Shown piece by piece: positions 34,699 to 42,816 of a stretch of 64,000 nucleotides of DNA. The notes beneath the pieces are model-generated. The model was not told the DNA's origin. It searched no databases and worked only from the letters and a program-made list of their open reading frames with translations. Source of the stretch: Gemmobacter fulvus (GTDB taxonomy: Bacteria; Pseudomonadota; Alphaproteobacteria; Rhodobacterales; Rhodobacteraceae). The stretch spans positions 1,240,001-1,304,000 of the forward strand of contig NZ_CP076361.1 in NCBI RefSeq assembly GCF_018798885.1. Reading direction: 5' to 3'. The position numbers and the translations under genes were made by a program. Each line of letters opens with the position of its first letter. The first letter of the stretch is position 1.

Positions 34699-35886
34699 TT
34701 ACCCTTCAATGAAATGCGGCTTGAACCGCGACAGATCCTGCGTGATCCGGCTGGCATCTTCGCGCAGGCCCATGCCAACGCAAGCCTCGCCCACCACCCA
34801 GGCCCCGATCACCGGGCGCATTCCGCCCAGCACCGGCAGCGGGTGATAGGCCTGCACGATTTTCGGGTGGTCGTCATAGGCGGCATTGCCGGAGGCTTCG
34901 GTTTCCACGCCGCCTTCGATGATGCGGATGGACGCCCCCTCGCGCGAAAACAGCGGTTTGATGACCGAGCCCGCCGCCAGCGCCTCGGCCGCGCCGGGCA
35001 CGATCCCGGCGGCAAGATCGGCGGCGAAATAGGCGGGCAGCAGATTGGGGTGGCCGGGGAACATCTGCCACAGCACCGGCAGGATCGCCTTGTTGGACAA
35101 CAGCGCCTTCCATGGCGGTTCGATCAACCGGCACTGCGCCTGTGCCAGATGCGCCGCGAAAGGATCGTTCAGCAGATCTTCCCAGGGGTAGAGCTTGAAC
35201 AGCGCCCCGATCACCCGGCTGTCGCCATCGGTGAACTGCCCCGCCGCCGTGACGCCGATCTGCTCCAGATCGGTGTAATGCGCGCCCAGCCCGGCCTCGC
35301 GCGCGGCCCAGGCCATCGCCTCGACCGTGGCATAGTCTTCGGCATTGCCCGCCATCGCGGCGAAATGCACATCCGTATCGGGGGCGAAGATCTCGGCGAA
35401 TCGGGCGACCAACGCCTCGTGGATGCCGTTGAACTGATCGGCGCCGGGCGGCAGCACCCGCGCCTCAAGCTGCTGTTCCAGCCAGAGCCATTGGAACGAC
35501 GCGCTTTCATACAGCGAGGTCGGGGTATCGGCATTGTATTCCAGCAGCTTGGCCGGGCCGGTGCCGTCATAGGCCAGATCGAAGCGTCCATAAAGCTCTG
35601 GTTCGCCTGCCAGCCAGCTGTTCGCGATCAGATCCCAATGGGTCTGCGGCAGGCCCATGCGCGCCATCAGCGACTCTGATCCGACGATATGCGCCACCGC
35701 CTCGCGGCACATGGCGTGAAGGGCTGTGGCCGGATCTTCGAGATCGTCTTCGATCTGGCGCAGCGTAAAACGGTAGGCAGAGGTTTCATCCCAGTAGGGT
35801 TCGCCGTGCATATCGGCAAATGTGAAACCCAGCCTTTCGGCTTCGGCCCGCCAATCGGGGCGTTCCGGCATACGTATACGGTCCAA
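34699..35886 (-). CDS. Glutathionylspermidine synthase-family ATP-grasp ligase (YgiC-like)
   Basis: This 395-residue protein matches the ATP-grasp C-terminal domain of glutathionylspermidine synthase without the amidase half. Visible motifs are EPYWDETSAYRFT, GRFDLAYDG, LLEYNADTPTSLYESA, LYPWEDLLND, SNKAILPVLW and VIKPLFSREGASI. It should form an amide or peptide bond at ATP cost, but YgiC-type proteins lack a proven substrate. The likely start is a TTG at 35886 with GGAGGAG 6 bases upstream (35893-35899); a downstream ATG at 35871 is the alternative. It is coupled to the DUF1190 gene and divergent from the sigma factor. Confidence 0.88.
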   Translation of the reverse strand: MDRIRMPERPDWRAEAERLGFTFADMHGEPYWDETSAYRFTLRQIEDDLEDPATALHAMCREAVAHIVGSESLMARMGLPQTHWDLIANSWLAGEPELYGRFDLAYDGTGPAKLLEYNADTPTSLYESASFQWLWLEQQLEARVLPPGADQFNGIHEALVARFAEIFAPDTDVHFAAMAGNAEDYATVEAMAWAAREAGLGAHYTDLEQIGVTAAGQFTDGDSRVIGALFKLYPWEDLLNDPFAAHLAQAQCRLIEPPWKALLSNKAILPVLWQMFPGHPNLLPAYFAADLAAGIVPGAAEALAAGSVIKPLFSREGASIRIIEGGVETEASGNAAYDDHPKIVQAYHPLPVLGGMRPVIGAWVVGEACVGMGLREDASRITQDLSRFKPHFIEG

Positions 35887-35988
35887 ACCAATCTCCTCCA
35901 CAGTCTTTTTCCATATCGGCGCTGTGGCCGGGCGGTGCAAGTGCCTCTGTCCAAGGATTGCGTTCCGGCCTGCGTCTCACCTATCGTG

Positions 35989-36534
35989 ATGCGGATGGAC
36001 AGACCCGATGAAATGCTTGCCACAGCCGCCGCAGGGGGCGACCGCGCCGCCTTTGCGGCGCTGGTGACGCGGCATTACGACCGGATTTACAGGCTGGGCT
36101 GGCGGCTGACCGGATCGGTGGCCGACGCGCAGGATCTGGCGCAGGACATCTGCGCCGCCCTGCCCGCCAAACTGGCAGGCTGGCGCGGCGAGGCGCGGTT
36201 CACTACCTGGCTTTACCGGGTCGTGGTCAATGCCGCGCAGGATCTGCGCCGCCGCCATGCCAGCCGCGCCCGCGCGGCGGATGGCTGGGGCGATTGGGAG
36301 CTGGCCCGGCAGGACCAGATCAGCGAGGACCGCGCCGCCCTTCAGTGGCTGGAAAGCGCCATGGCGCGGCTCAGCCCCGAATTGCAGGACACCGTGGCGC
36401 TGGTGCTGGGCGAGGAGATGACACAGGCCGAAGCGGGCGAGGTTCTGGGCCTGTCGGAAGGCACGGTTGCGTGGCGTATGTCCGAGGTCAAGAAGCGGCT
36501 TCGGCGTATCGCGGCAGAGGAGGCACGGGCATGA
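35989..36534 (+). CDS. ECF-type RNA polymerase sigma factor
   Basis: This 181-residue sigma-70-family protein contains only regions 2 and 4. Region 2 includes VTRHYDRIYRLGWRLTGS, DAQDLAQDICAALPAKL and ARFTTWLYRVVVNAAQDLRR. Region 4 includes LSPELQDTVALVLGEEMTQA, then LGLSEGTVAWRMSEVKKRL. It directs RNA polymerase to an extracytoplasmic-stress or envelope regulon. ATG 35989 is preferred, and an ATG two codons later is possible. Its stop overlaps the start of the next gene (ATGA), the usual arrangement with an anti-sigma factor. Confidence 0.9.
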   Translation: MRMDRPDEMLATAAAGGDRAAFAALVTRHYDRIYRLGWRLTGSVADAQDLAQDICAALPAKLAGWRGEARFTTWLYRVVVNAAQDLRRRHASRARAADGWGDWELARQDQISEDRAALQWLESAMARLSPELQDTVALVLGEEMTQAEAGEVLGLSEGTVAWRMSEVKKRLRRIAAEEARA

Positions 36535-37337
36535 CTGCGACCCCTGAGGAGCTTGACCGCCTGCGCCATGGCCTGCGCGCCGCGCCGATTGCGCCACAGG
36601 CGGCGCGGCTGGCCGCGCTGGAGGCAGCACTTGCGGCGTTTGATGCGGTGGCCGCGCATGTTCCGGCCCCCAAGCCAGCCCCCGTGCCGATCTGGAAAAC
36701 ATGGCTGGCGCGTCTGCGAGGCCCCATCGGCTTTGCCGGGGCGGCGGCCGCCGTGGCAGTGACCATGTTTGCCATCGCCCCGGCGCTGCGCGCGCCGGAA
36801 CCCACCGCGCCTCAGGTGACCGCCGCCGCCCCCGCGCCGATGGCGACCGAGATGGCCGCCCCGGAGGCCGCCGTCCCCGCCGCCCGCCACATGGCCAAAG
36901 GGACCGCAGCGCCCGTGCCCGCGTGGGAGCAATTGCGCCTTGCCCTTGATGCCGGGCACAGACCCGATCTCGCCGCGATCAACCCGGCAGAGCTGCTGAC
37001 CGAACTCTGGCAAGGCAAGCCGCTGCCCGACCGCTGGGCGCTGCCTCTGCCGGGGACCGATGCCGAACACCTGCTGCTGGTCGCGGCCCCGCTGCCCGAC
37101 AGTGGCCCCGAACTGGCGCGCAGCGCGGGCGGCGCGCGCTTGCTGCGCCTGCCGGGGCCAGCGCCCGACGCCGCTCCCTTGGCGCAGTTTGGCGGCGCGG
37201 TGGTGGCGCTGGTGCTGGCGCTGCGGGGCAATGCGGTGCCGCCCGACCGGGCGCTTGCCATCGCCAGCAAAACCGCCCCGGCGGATGAGGCCGACAAGCT
37301 GGCGCTGTTGCGGGCGCTGGTGGCACGGGTCCGCTGA
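36531..37337 (+). CDS. Probable membrane anti-sigma-like protein, partner of the ECF sigma factor
   Basis: This 268-residue protein has a cytosolic N-terminus of about 60 residues, one transmembrane helix (about residues 65-86, IGFAGAAAAVAVTMFAIAPA), a Pro/Ala-rich stalk and a periplasmic domain (AWEQLRLALDAGHRPDLAAI onward). This topology and the ATGA overlap with the sigma gene suggest an anti-sigma factor. I see no ZAS HxxxCxxC motif and do not recognise the periplasmic domain, so the function is inferred from position. A hairpin follows. Confidence 0.75.
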   Translation: MTATPEELDRLRHGLRAAPIAPQAARLAALEAALAAFDAVAAHVPAPKPAPVPIWKTWLARLRGPIGFAGAAAAVAVTMFAIAPALRAPEPTAPQVTAAAPAPMATEMAAPEAAVPAARHMAKGTAAPVPAWEQLRLALDAGHRPDLAAINPAELLTELWQGKPLPDRWALPLPGTDAEHLLLVAAPLPDSGPELARSAGGARLLRLPGPAPDAAPLAQFGGAVVALVLALRGNAVPPDRALAIASKTAPADEADKLALLRALVARVR

Positions 37338-37351
37338 CCCGCCATGACAAA

Positions 37352-37375
37352 GGCGCGCCGGTTTTCCGACGCGCC
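37352..37375. terminator. Hairpin between the sigma operon and hsp20
   Basis: GGCGCGCCGG-TTTT-CCGACGCGCC forms a 9-bp GC stem with one C/A mismatch between two convergent genes. It could terminate both. Confidence 0.55.
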
Positions 37376-37396
37376 CCAGACTTCGATGGACTGACC

Positions 37397-37876
37397 TCAG
37401 ATGACGCTGGTTTCCACCGGCTTGGCATCCACCACCTGCGCGGGGGTGGCCGCGCCGCGACCGATCTCGATCCGGCGCGGCTTCAACGCTTCGGGCGTTT
37501 CGCGCAGCAGGTCGATATGCAGCATCCCGTGTTCATGGCTGGCCCCGGTGACGCGCACATGATCGGCCAGCGCAAAGCGGCGTTCAAAGGCGCGGGTTGC
37601 GATGCCGCGATGCAGGAAGTTGCGCGTGCCCTCTTCGGTAGCCTTGCGGGCGGTCACGAACAGCGCACCCTCCTTCACCTCGACATTCAGCTCGTCAGGC
37701 GCAAAGCCTGCAACGGCGATCGAGATGCGATAGGCATTCTCTTCGGTCTTTTCGATATTGTAGGGCGGATAGGTCGGCTGGGCGACATCGGCGTTCAGGG
37801 CGCGGTCCACCAGATCGGCAACGCGGTCAAAGCCGACAGTGGCACGATAGAGCGGAGCAAAGTCAAAGTTACGCAT
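37397..37876 (-). CDS. Hsp20 small heat-shock protein
   Basis: This 159-residue alpha-crystallin-domain chaperone resembles IbpA. It has the N-terminal MRNFDFAPLYRATVGFDR, the core PPYNIEKTEENAYRISIAV, GFAPDELNVEVKEGALFVTA, FERRFALADHVRVTGASHEH, and the DLLRETPEALKPRRIEI tail with an IxI-like motif. It holds unfolding proteins during heat stress. ATG 37876 is chosen because GAGG lies at the right distance; the ATG at 37882 overlaps that ribosome site. Upstream are a sigma-32-like promoter and a ROSE-like leader. Confidence 0.93.
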   Translation of the reverse strand: MRNFDFAPLYRATVGFDRVADLVDRALNADVAQPTYPPYNIEKTEENAYRISIAVAGFAPDELNVEVKEGALFVTARKATEEGTRNFLHRGIATRAFERRFALADHVRVTGASHEHGMLHIDLLRETPEALKPRRIEIGRGAATPAQVVDAKPVETSVI

Positions 37877-37959
37877 GATCATCCTCGAAAAAGCGATGTG
37901 TCAGGTCTGCCCCCCGTTGCCGGGCGGGCGGTTGGTCCGGGCCCGTCTTGGCACCCGGT
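37877..37959 (-). ncRNA. ROSE-like RNA thermometer in the hsp20 leader
   Basis: The predicted 5' untranslated region is about 83 bases and GC-rich. Its 3' end contains UCGCU (37892-37896, minus strand), a 6-base loop UUUUCG, and AGGA (37882-37885). Pairing U-A, C-G, C-G, U-A leaves the G of UCGCU bulged. This is the conserved UYGCU/Shine-Dalgarno pairing of ROSE elements found before small heat-shock genes in alphaproteobacteria. Melting on heating would free the ribosome site. Upstream helices were not folded computationally. Confidence 0.65.
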
Positions 37960-37965
37960 GACATC

Positions 37966-37995
37966 TATCTGGGAAAGACCGGTCCGCCTTTCAAG
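37966..37995 (-). promoter_or_regulatory. Sigma-32 (RpoH)-type promoter of hsp20
   Basis: On the minus strand CTTGAAA (37995-37989), 15 bases, then CCCAGATA (37973-37966) match the heat-shock consensus CTTGAAA-N11-16-CCCATNT with one clear mismatch. Transcription would begin near 37959, giving the leader described for the ROSE-like element. Confidence 0.7.
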
Positions 37996-38010
37996 AGGGC
38001 GCGCGCGCCT

Positions 38011-38820
38011 TCAGGGCCGGGTTTCGGGGCGCAGAAATTTGGCGCCGCCCCCCTGCCCGCCCATGCGCCGCACCGATGCCGTGCCGCCCGGCATCGTGCC
38101 CGAGGTTTCCGCCATCTCGGCCCGCAGATCGGCCAGCGGCCCCTCAAGCGAGGTGCCCAGCGCCACCGGCTTGCCCTCCACTTCAGCCTTGGCCGACACG
38201 ACCGAAACAACCCGCGCCACCCCACCGCGCAACGAAAACACCGGCGAGCCGGAGGCCCCGAAATCCACATCACAGGACAGGATCAGCATTTCCGGCTTCT
38301 GGGCCAGAACCTCGCACATTTCCTGCAAGGACGGGGCCTCGGCCCGATCCTTTGCATAAGACACCACTCCGACTGAAGATCCGGTCAGCGGCTGGCTGTC
38401 CGTCTCGAACGGCAGGATCGACGGCAGGCGGATCGGCTGATCCAGTTGCAACAGCGCCAGATCATGCGTCACGCGTTCCAGCTTTTCCTGCCCGCCAAAG
38501 ACAAAATCCGGATGCGCCACCGCCCGTTTCACATGACGATAGGCCGCCGCCCGGCCATTGCGCCAGCCCGCGAGAAATTCGATTTCGGCCGGGTCGATCC
38601 GCGCGCCGGTCTCCTTGTCGAACAGGCAATGCCCGGCGGTCAGCACAAGATCCGGCGCAATCAGCGCCCCGGTGCAAAACCCCTTGCGCCCGAGGTTGAG
38701 CCGCCCCACCGCATCCCAGCCCCGGCTGTCATCACCGGTCTGAAGGCTGCGCAACCGCGCATCCTGCGCCAGGGCGGGCAGACACATCAGCATCAGGGCA
38801 AGGGTGGCAATCAGGCGCAT
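38011..38820 (-). CDS. Secreted trypsin-like serine protease
   Basis: This 269-residue protein has a signal peptide (MRLIATLALMLMCLPALAQ) followed by a chymotrypsin-fold domain. The triad is visible: His64 in LTAGHCLF, Asp120 in THDLALLQL and Ser190 in DFGASGSPVF. GASGSP replaces the usual GDSGGP, as in V8/glutamyl-endopeptidase-like members. Cysteines pair around the active site (FCTG with GHC). The start has AGGAGG 5 bases upstream. The role is unknown; a periplasmic or secreted location is expected. Confidence 0.88.
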   Translation of the reverse strand: MRLIATLALMLMCLPALAQDARLRSLQTGDDSRGWDAVGRLNLGRKGFCTGALIAPDLVLTAGHCLFDKETGARIDPAEIEFLAGWRNGRAAAYRHVKRAVAHPDFVFGGQEKLERVTHDLALLQLDQPIRLPSILPFETDSQPLTGSSVGVVSYAKDRAEAPSLQEMCEVLAQKPEMLILSCDVDFGASGSPVFSLRGGVARVVSVVSAKAEVEGKPVALGTSLEGPLADLRAEMAETSGTMPGGTASVRRMGGQGGGAKFLRPETRP

Positions 38821-38879
38821 CAATCCTCCTGCGCCGGGCATAGTCCGGCACTCCGGCAGGAATGTGGCAAATCCCCGGT

Positions 38880-40163
38880 TCAGGCAAGGGCGCGCGGTCG
38901 CGGCCCGCCCGTGGCCCAGTCCAAAAGCTCCACCGTATGCACAATGGGCACAGTCGTGCCGGACCCGATCTGCATCATGCAGCCGATATTGCCCGCCGCA
39001 ATCACCTGCGGCGCCTTCGCCTCCAGCGTTTTTACCTTGCGCGCCTTCAGCTCTGCCGAAATCTCGGGCTGCAACAGGTTGTAGGTGCCCGCAGAGCCAC
39101 AGCACAGATGGCTGTCGGCGGGCTCCACCACTTCGAACCCGACCCGTTTCAGCAGGTCTTTCGGCGCAGATTTCACCTGTTGCCCATGTTGCAGCGAACA
39201 GGCGGCGTGATAGGCGACGCGCAGGCCCTTCGGCGCACCCTCCGGCAGGCCCAGCCTGACCAGAAGCTCACTCACATCCAGCGCCAGCGCCGAGACTTCG
39301 GCAGCCTCTGCCGCCAGTGGATCATTGCGCAACATATGGCCGTAATCCTTGACGGTGGTGCCGCAGCCCGAGGTGTTGATCACCACGGCATCCAGCCCCC
39401 CGGCCCGCTTTTCCGCCATCCAGGCCGCAATATTGGCCGCCGCCTGCGCATGGCTTTCGCCGGTGCGCCCCATGTGATGCGTCAGCGCACCACAACAGCC
39501 CATGCCGCGCGCCACCACCACCTCGCAGCCCAGCCGCCGCAACAGGCGGATGGTGGCATCATTGATATCGGTGTTCAGCGCCTTTTGCGCACAGCCGGTC
39601 AGCAGTGCCACCCGCATCCGGCGCGCGCCGAGGGGGGCAAACACCTGCGGATCGTCATTGCGGCTGACGGCGGGCACCTGTTTCGGGGCCATCGCCACCA
39701 TCGCCCGCAACCGCCGGTCCGGCAACAACCGCGCAAAGGGCCGCGCCATCTTGGCCCCCAGCAAGGCCAGACGGAACCGCCCCGGATAGGGGATGATACG
39801 CGACAGAACCCAGCGCAGCAGCCGGTCGGTGACAGGGCGCTTGTAGGTCTGTTCGATATATTCCCGCGCCTGATCCACCAGATGCATGTAATGCACGCCG
39901 CTGGGGCAGGTGGTCATGCAGGACAGACAGCTCAGACAGCGGTCAATATGCTTGACCGTTTTCGCATCCGCCGGGCGGCCCGTCTCCAGCATCTCCTTGA
40001 TCAGGTAGATCCGTCCGCGCGGGCTGTCCAGCTCATCGCCCAGAACCTGATAGGTCGGGCATGTGGCGGTGCAGAAGCCGCAATGCACACAGGTCCGCAG
40101 GATCTCATTGGCGCGGGCAAGGTTTGGGTCGCGCAGCTGTTCCGGGGTGAAATGGGTCTGCAT
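38880..40163 (-). CDS. glcF: Glycolate oxidase iron-sulphur subunit GlcF
   Basis: This 427-residue subunit carries electrons from glycolate oxidation to the respiratory chain. Two [4Fe-4S] motifs are present, CVHCGFCTATCPTY near residue 25 and CLSCLSCMTTCPSG near 76. Two CCG-domain motifs follow (MGCCGALTHHMG and HLCCGSAGTYNL). ATG 40163 has GGGAG 6 bases upstream; a TTG five codons earlier overlaps that site. It is the last gene of glcDEF. Confidence 0.96.
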   Translation of the reverse strand: MQTHFTPEQLRDPNLARANEILRTCVHCGFCTATCPTYQVLGDELDSPRGRIYLIKEMLETGRPADAKTVKHIDRCLSCLSCMTTCPSGVHYMHLVDQAREYIEQTYKRPVTDRLLRWVLSRIIPYPGRFRLALLGAKMARPFARLLPDRRLRAMVAMAPKQVPAVSRNDDPQVFAPLGARRMRVALLTGCAQKALNTDINDATIRLLRRLGCEVVVARGMGCCGALTHHMGRTGESHAQAAANIAAWMAEKRAGGLDAVVINTSGCGTTVKDYGHMLRNDPLAAEAAEVSALALDVSELLVRLGLPEGAPKGLRVAYHAACSLQHGQQVKSAPKDLLKRVGFEVVEPADSHLCCGSAGTYNLLQPEISAELKARKVKTLEAKAPQVIAAGNIGCMMQIGSGTTVPIVHTVELLDWATGGPRPRALA

Positions 40164-40205
40164 GTCAAACTCCCGCAAACAGGGTGGCCGCGGTGGATCG
40201 GGCGC

Positions 40206-41279
40206 TCATGCCGTTGCCGCCGCAAAAATTCCGCGCGGATCGAACTGCGCCCGCAAACCGCGCGTCAGCGCCGCCAGTGGCGCAGGCTCCGGCGGCAAGG
40301 CCGCAAGCCCCGCCGCACCGCGCAGCCGCGTCGCATGGCCGCGAAACGCACCCAGCCGCGCCCGCAGATCCTCCCCCGGCGCCATCAGCGCCCAGATCAG
40401 CCCGCCGCCCCAATCATAGATCACCGCCTCGGCCCCCAGCCGCGCCACCAGTCCCGGCGCCTCCGAAGGCACGACCGACAGCCGCCACACATCCCCGGCC
40501 TGCCCGGCAAAGGCCGTCACATCGCGGATCGCCTCCCAGGGCGACGGCACCTCGCTCACCGCGCCAAACGGGGCCAGCAGATGCGCCAGCCGCCCGGCCC
40601 GATACCGCACCGACTCGCTGAACCCTTCCAGCCGCAGATAGGTGCCCTGCCCCGGCAGATGCGCCGCCCCCGTCACCTCATAGGGCGAGCCGAGCGCCGC
40701 CGACAGCGCGGCCACCGCCTGCCCATCCGCCAATCCCGGTATCTCCAGCGTCGCGCAATCCTCCGGCACCGGCAAGACCTTCAGCGCCACCTCGGTCAGC
40801 ACGCCAAGACTGCCCCGGCTGCCCGCCATCAGCTTGACCAGATCATAGCCGGTCACATTCTTCATCACCCGCCCGCCATTGCGGATCACACCGCCCCGGC
40901 CATCGACAAAGCGCACACCCAGCAGAAAATCACGACACGCGCCAACCTGCACCCGCCGCGGCCCCGAGGCGTTCTCCGCCACCACCCCGCCCAGCGTCGA
41001 AAGGCCCTCGCGCCCCAGCACCCGCCGCAGGTCGGGCACTTCAAAAGCCAACCGCTGCCCCTCGGCGGCCAGAAGATCCGCCACCTCCGCCACCGGCGTG
41101 CCCGCCGCCGCCACCAGCGTCAACGCCCCCGGCTCATAAAGCCGCACACCCGACAGCCCCGCCGTCTCCAGTACCGCGCCCGCCCCCTGCTGCCCGCGCG
41201 TGCCGCCGCCCCGCACCGCCAGCGGCGCTTGCGCGGCACGGATCATCTCGGCCAGCTCTGCCTCGGTCTCTGGGCGCAT
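40206..41279 (-). CDS. glcE: Glycolate oxidase FAD-binding subunit GlcE
   Basis: This 357-residue protein has a PCMH-type FAD domain: APLAVRGGGTRG, the GLSTLGGVVAENASGPRR block, NVTGYDLVKLMAGSRGSLGV, and the C-terminal GLRAQFDPRGIF. It forms the heteromeric oxidase with GlcD and GlcF. ATG 41279 (RPETEAELAEMI) fits the usual family N-terminus. An in-frame ATG at 41294 is also possible, but that ATG belongs to the repeat element found in two non-coding copies. The glcF gene follows after 42 bases. Confidence 0.93.
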   Translation of the reverse strand: MRPETEAELAEMIRAAQAPLAVRGGGTRGQQGAGAVLETAGLSGVRLYEPGALTLVAAAGTPVAEVADLLAAEGQRLAFEVPDLRRVLGREGLSTLGGVVAENASGPRRVQVGACRDFLLGVRFVDGRGGVIRNGGRVMKNVTGYDLVKLMAGSRGSLGVLTEVALKVLPVPEDCATLEIPGLADGQAVAALSAALGSPYEVTGAAHLPGQGTYLRLEGFSESVRYRAGRLAHLLAPFGAVSEVPSPWEAIRDVTAFAGQAGDVWRLSVVPSEAPGLVARLGAEAVIYDWGGGLIWALMAPGEDLRARLGAFRGHATRLRGAAGLAALPPEPAPLAALTRGLRAQFDPRGIFAAATA

Positions 41280-41288
41280 CTCATGCTC

Positions 41289-41310
41289 TTTCATCTTGGC
41301 AAAAATATCC
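41289..41310 (-). repeat. Copy 3 (diverged) of the TATTTTTGC intergenic element
   Basis: On the minus strand this reads GGATATTTTTGCCAAGATGA followed by AA, sharing TATTTTTGC-AA-ATG-AA with copies 1 and 2. It lies between glcD and glcE, 10 bases after a GC hairpin, and includes the ATG at 41294 that could start glcE. Confidence 0.7.
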
Positions 41311-41319
41311 TGCGGGAGT

Positions 41320-41340
41320 CCGGGGGCGCACAGCCCCCGG
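41320..41340 (-). terminator. Hairpin after glcD
   Basis: CCGGGGGC-GCACA-GCCCCCGG is a perfect 8-bp GC stem 5 bases past the glcD stop. On the minus strand a T5 run follows 13 bases later in repeat copy 3. It may give partial termination or mRNA end protection inside glcDEF. Confidence 0.5.
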
Positions 41341-41345
41341 CGCGG

Positions 41346-42779
41346 TCAACCAGCGCGGCGACTGGCGGTGATCTGCAACGGAAACACCTTGGCCGGGTTC
41401 AGCAACCAGCGCGGGTCGAACACATCCTTGATCCACAGCTGCGCCTCCAGATCCTCGGGCGCATATTGCACCGTCATCAGATCGCGCTTCTCGATCCCCA
41501 CACCATGCTCGCCGGTCAGACAACCGCCGACCTCGACACAGAGCTTCAGGATCTCGGCGCCCAGGGCTTCGCATTTTTCCTGATCGCCGGGCAGGTTGGC
41601 GTCATACAGGATCAGCGGGTGCATATTGCCATCGCCGGCATGAAACACATTGGCCACATCCAGCCCGAAGGTGCGGCTCAGCTCACCGATGCGGCGCAGC
41701 ACGAAGGGCAGGCTCGATACCGGGATCGTGCCATCAAGGCACATATAGTCATTGATCTGCCCCATCGCGCCAAAGGCCGATTTGCGGCCCAGCCAGATGC
41801 GCTTGGCCTGATCCTCATCCGCCGCCTCGCGCAGCGCCACCGGATTGTGACGGCGCGCAATCGCCATGATCAGGTCAAGCTGGTGCCTGATTTCGGCGGC
41901 CGATCCCTCCACCTCGACGATCAGCAGCGCCTCGCACATCGGATAGCCCGCCTTGGCAAAGGCCTCGCAGGCCTCGATACAAGGGCGATCCATGAACTCG
42001 ATCGCCACCGGCAGCACACCCGCCTTGATGATGTCGGTGACACAGGCCCCTGCCACTTCCGAACTGTCGAACCCCATCAGCACCGGCAGCGCGCCTTCCG
42101 GTTTGGGCAGGATGCGCAGCGTCGCCTCGGTCACCACGCCCAACTGCCCTTCCGAGCCGCAGATCACCCCCAGCAGGTCCAGCCCGCCCGCATCCATCCA
42201 CGGGCCGCCAACCTCGATCACCGTGCCATCCATCAGCACCATGGTCACGCCCAGCAGATTGTTGGTCGTAACACCGTATTTCAGGCAATGCGCCCCGCCC
42301 GAATTCATCGCGATATTGCCGGAAATCGCACAAGCCAGCTGGCTGGACGGATCGGGCGCATAAAAGAAGCCTTCGGCCTCGACCGCGCCGGTCACCGCCA
42401 GATTGGTGCGCCCGGCCTGCACCCGGATAAAGCGGTTGGGGTAATCCACCTCCAGCACTGCGTTCATCCGGGCCACCCCCAGAATCACGCTGTCCGCCGT
42501 CGGCAGTGCGCCTCCGGCAAGGCTGGTGCCCGCCCCGCGCGGCACCACCGGCACGCCTTCGGCATGACAGACCTTCAGCGCCGCCGCGACCTCTGCCGTC
42601 GTACGCGGCAGAACGGCGGCCAGCGGCGGGCAGCGATAGGCCGACAGCGCATCACATTCATAAGCGCACACCTCATGGGGATCATGCACCACCGCATCCT
42701 GCGGCAGAACCTCCAGCAGCCGGTCGACAATGCGCGCCTTGCGCGCAAGGATCGCCGGGTCGGGCAGGGGCATGTCCAT
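41346..42779 (-). CDS. glcD: Glycolate oxidase catalytic subunit GlcD
   Basis: This 477-residue flavoprotein oxidises glycolate to glyoxylate. It has a PCMH FAD domain (VVPRGAGTSLAGGALPTADS, GNIAMNSGGAHCLKYG, CGSEGQLGVVTEATLRI) and a C-terminal FAD-oxidase domain with NVFHAGDGNMHPLI and TGEHGVGIEKR. ATG 42779 is chosen because GAGTGAGG precedes it and the family N-terminus (LPDPAILARKARIV) follows. It heads glcDEF and is driven from a well-defined promoter/operator upstream. Confidence 0.96.
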   Translation of the reverse strand: MDMPLPDPAILARKARIVDRLLEVLPQDAVVHDPHEVCAYECDALSAYRCPPLAAVLPRTTAEVAAALKVCHAEGVPVVPRGAGTSLAGGALPTADSVILGVARMNAVLEVDYPNRFIRVQAGRTNLAVTGAVEAEGFFYAPDPSSQLACAISGNIAMNSGGAHCLKYGVTTNNLLGVTMVLMDGTVIEVGGPWMDAGGLDLLGVICGSEGQLGVVTEATLRILPKPEGALPVLMGFDSSEVAGACVTDIIKAGVLPVAIEFMDRPCIEACEAFAKAGYPMCEALLIVEVEGSAAEIRHQLDLIMAIARRHNPVALREAADEDQAKRIWLGRKSAFGAMGQINDYMCLDGTIPVSSLPFVLRRIGELSRTFGLDVANVFHAGDGNMHPLILYDANLPGDQEKCEALGAEILKLCVEVGGCLTGEHGVGIEKRDLMTVQYAPEDLEAQLWIKDVFDPRWLLNPAKVFPLQITASRRAG

Positions 42780-42816
42780 GCGGGCCTCACTCTCTTGGAT
42801 TGTCGGCTCTCGGATT

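Noticed and set aside
35887-35940. Upstream TTG/GTG starts for the YgiC-like ligase
   Set aside because: The strong GGAGGAG at 35893-35899 lies inside that extension and fits the TTG at 35886.
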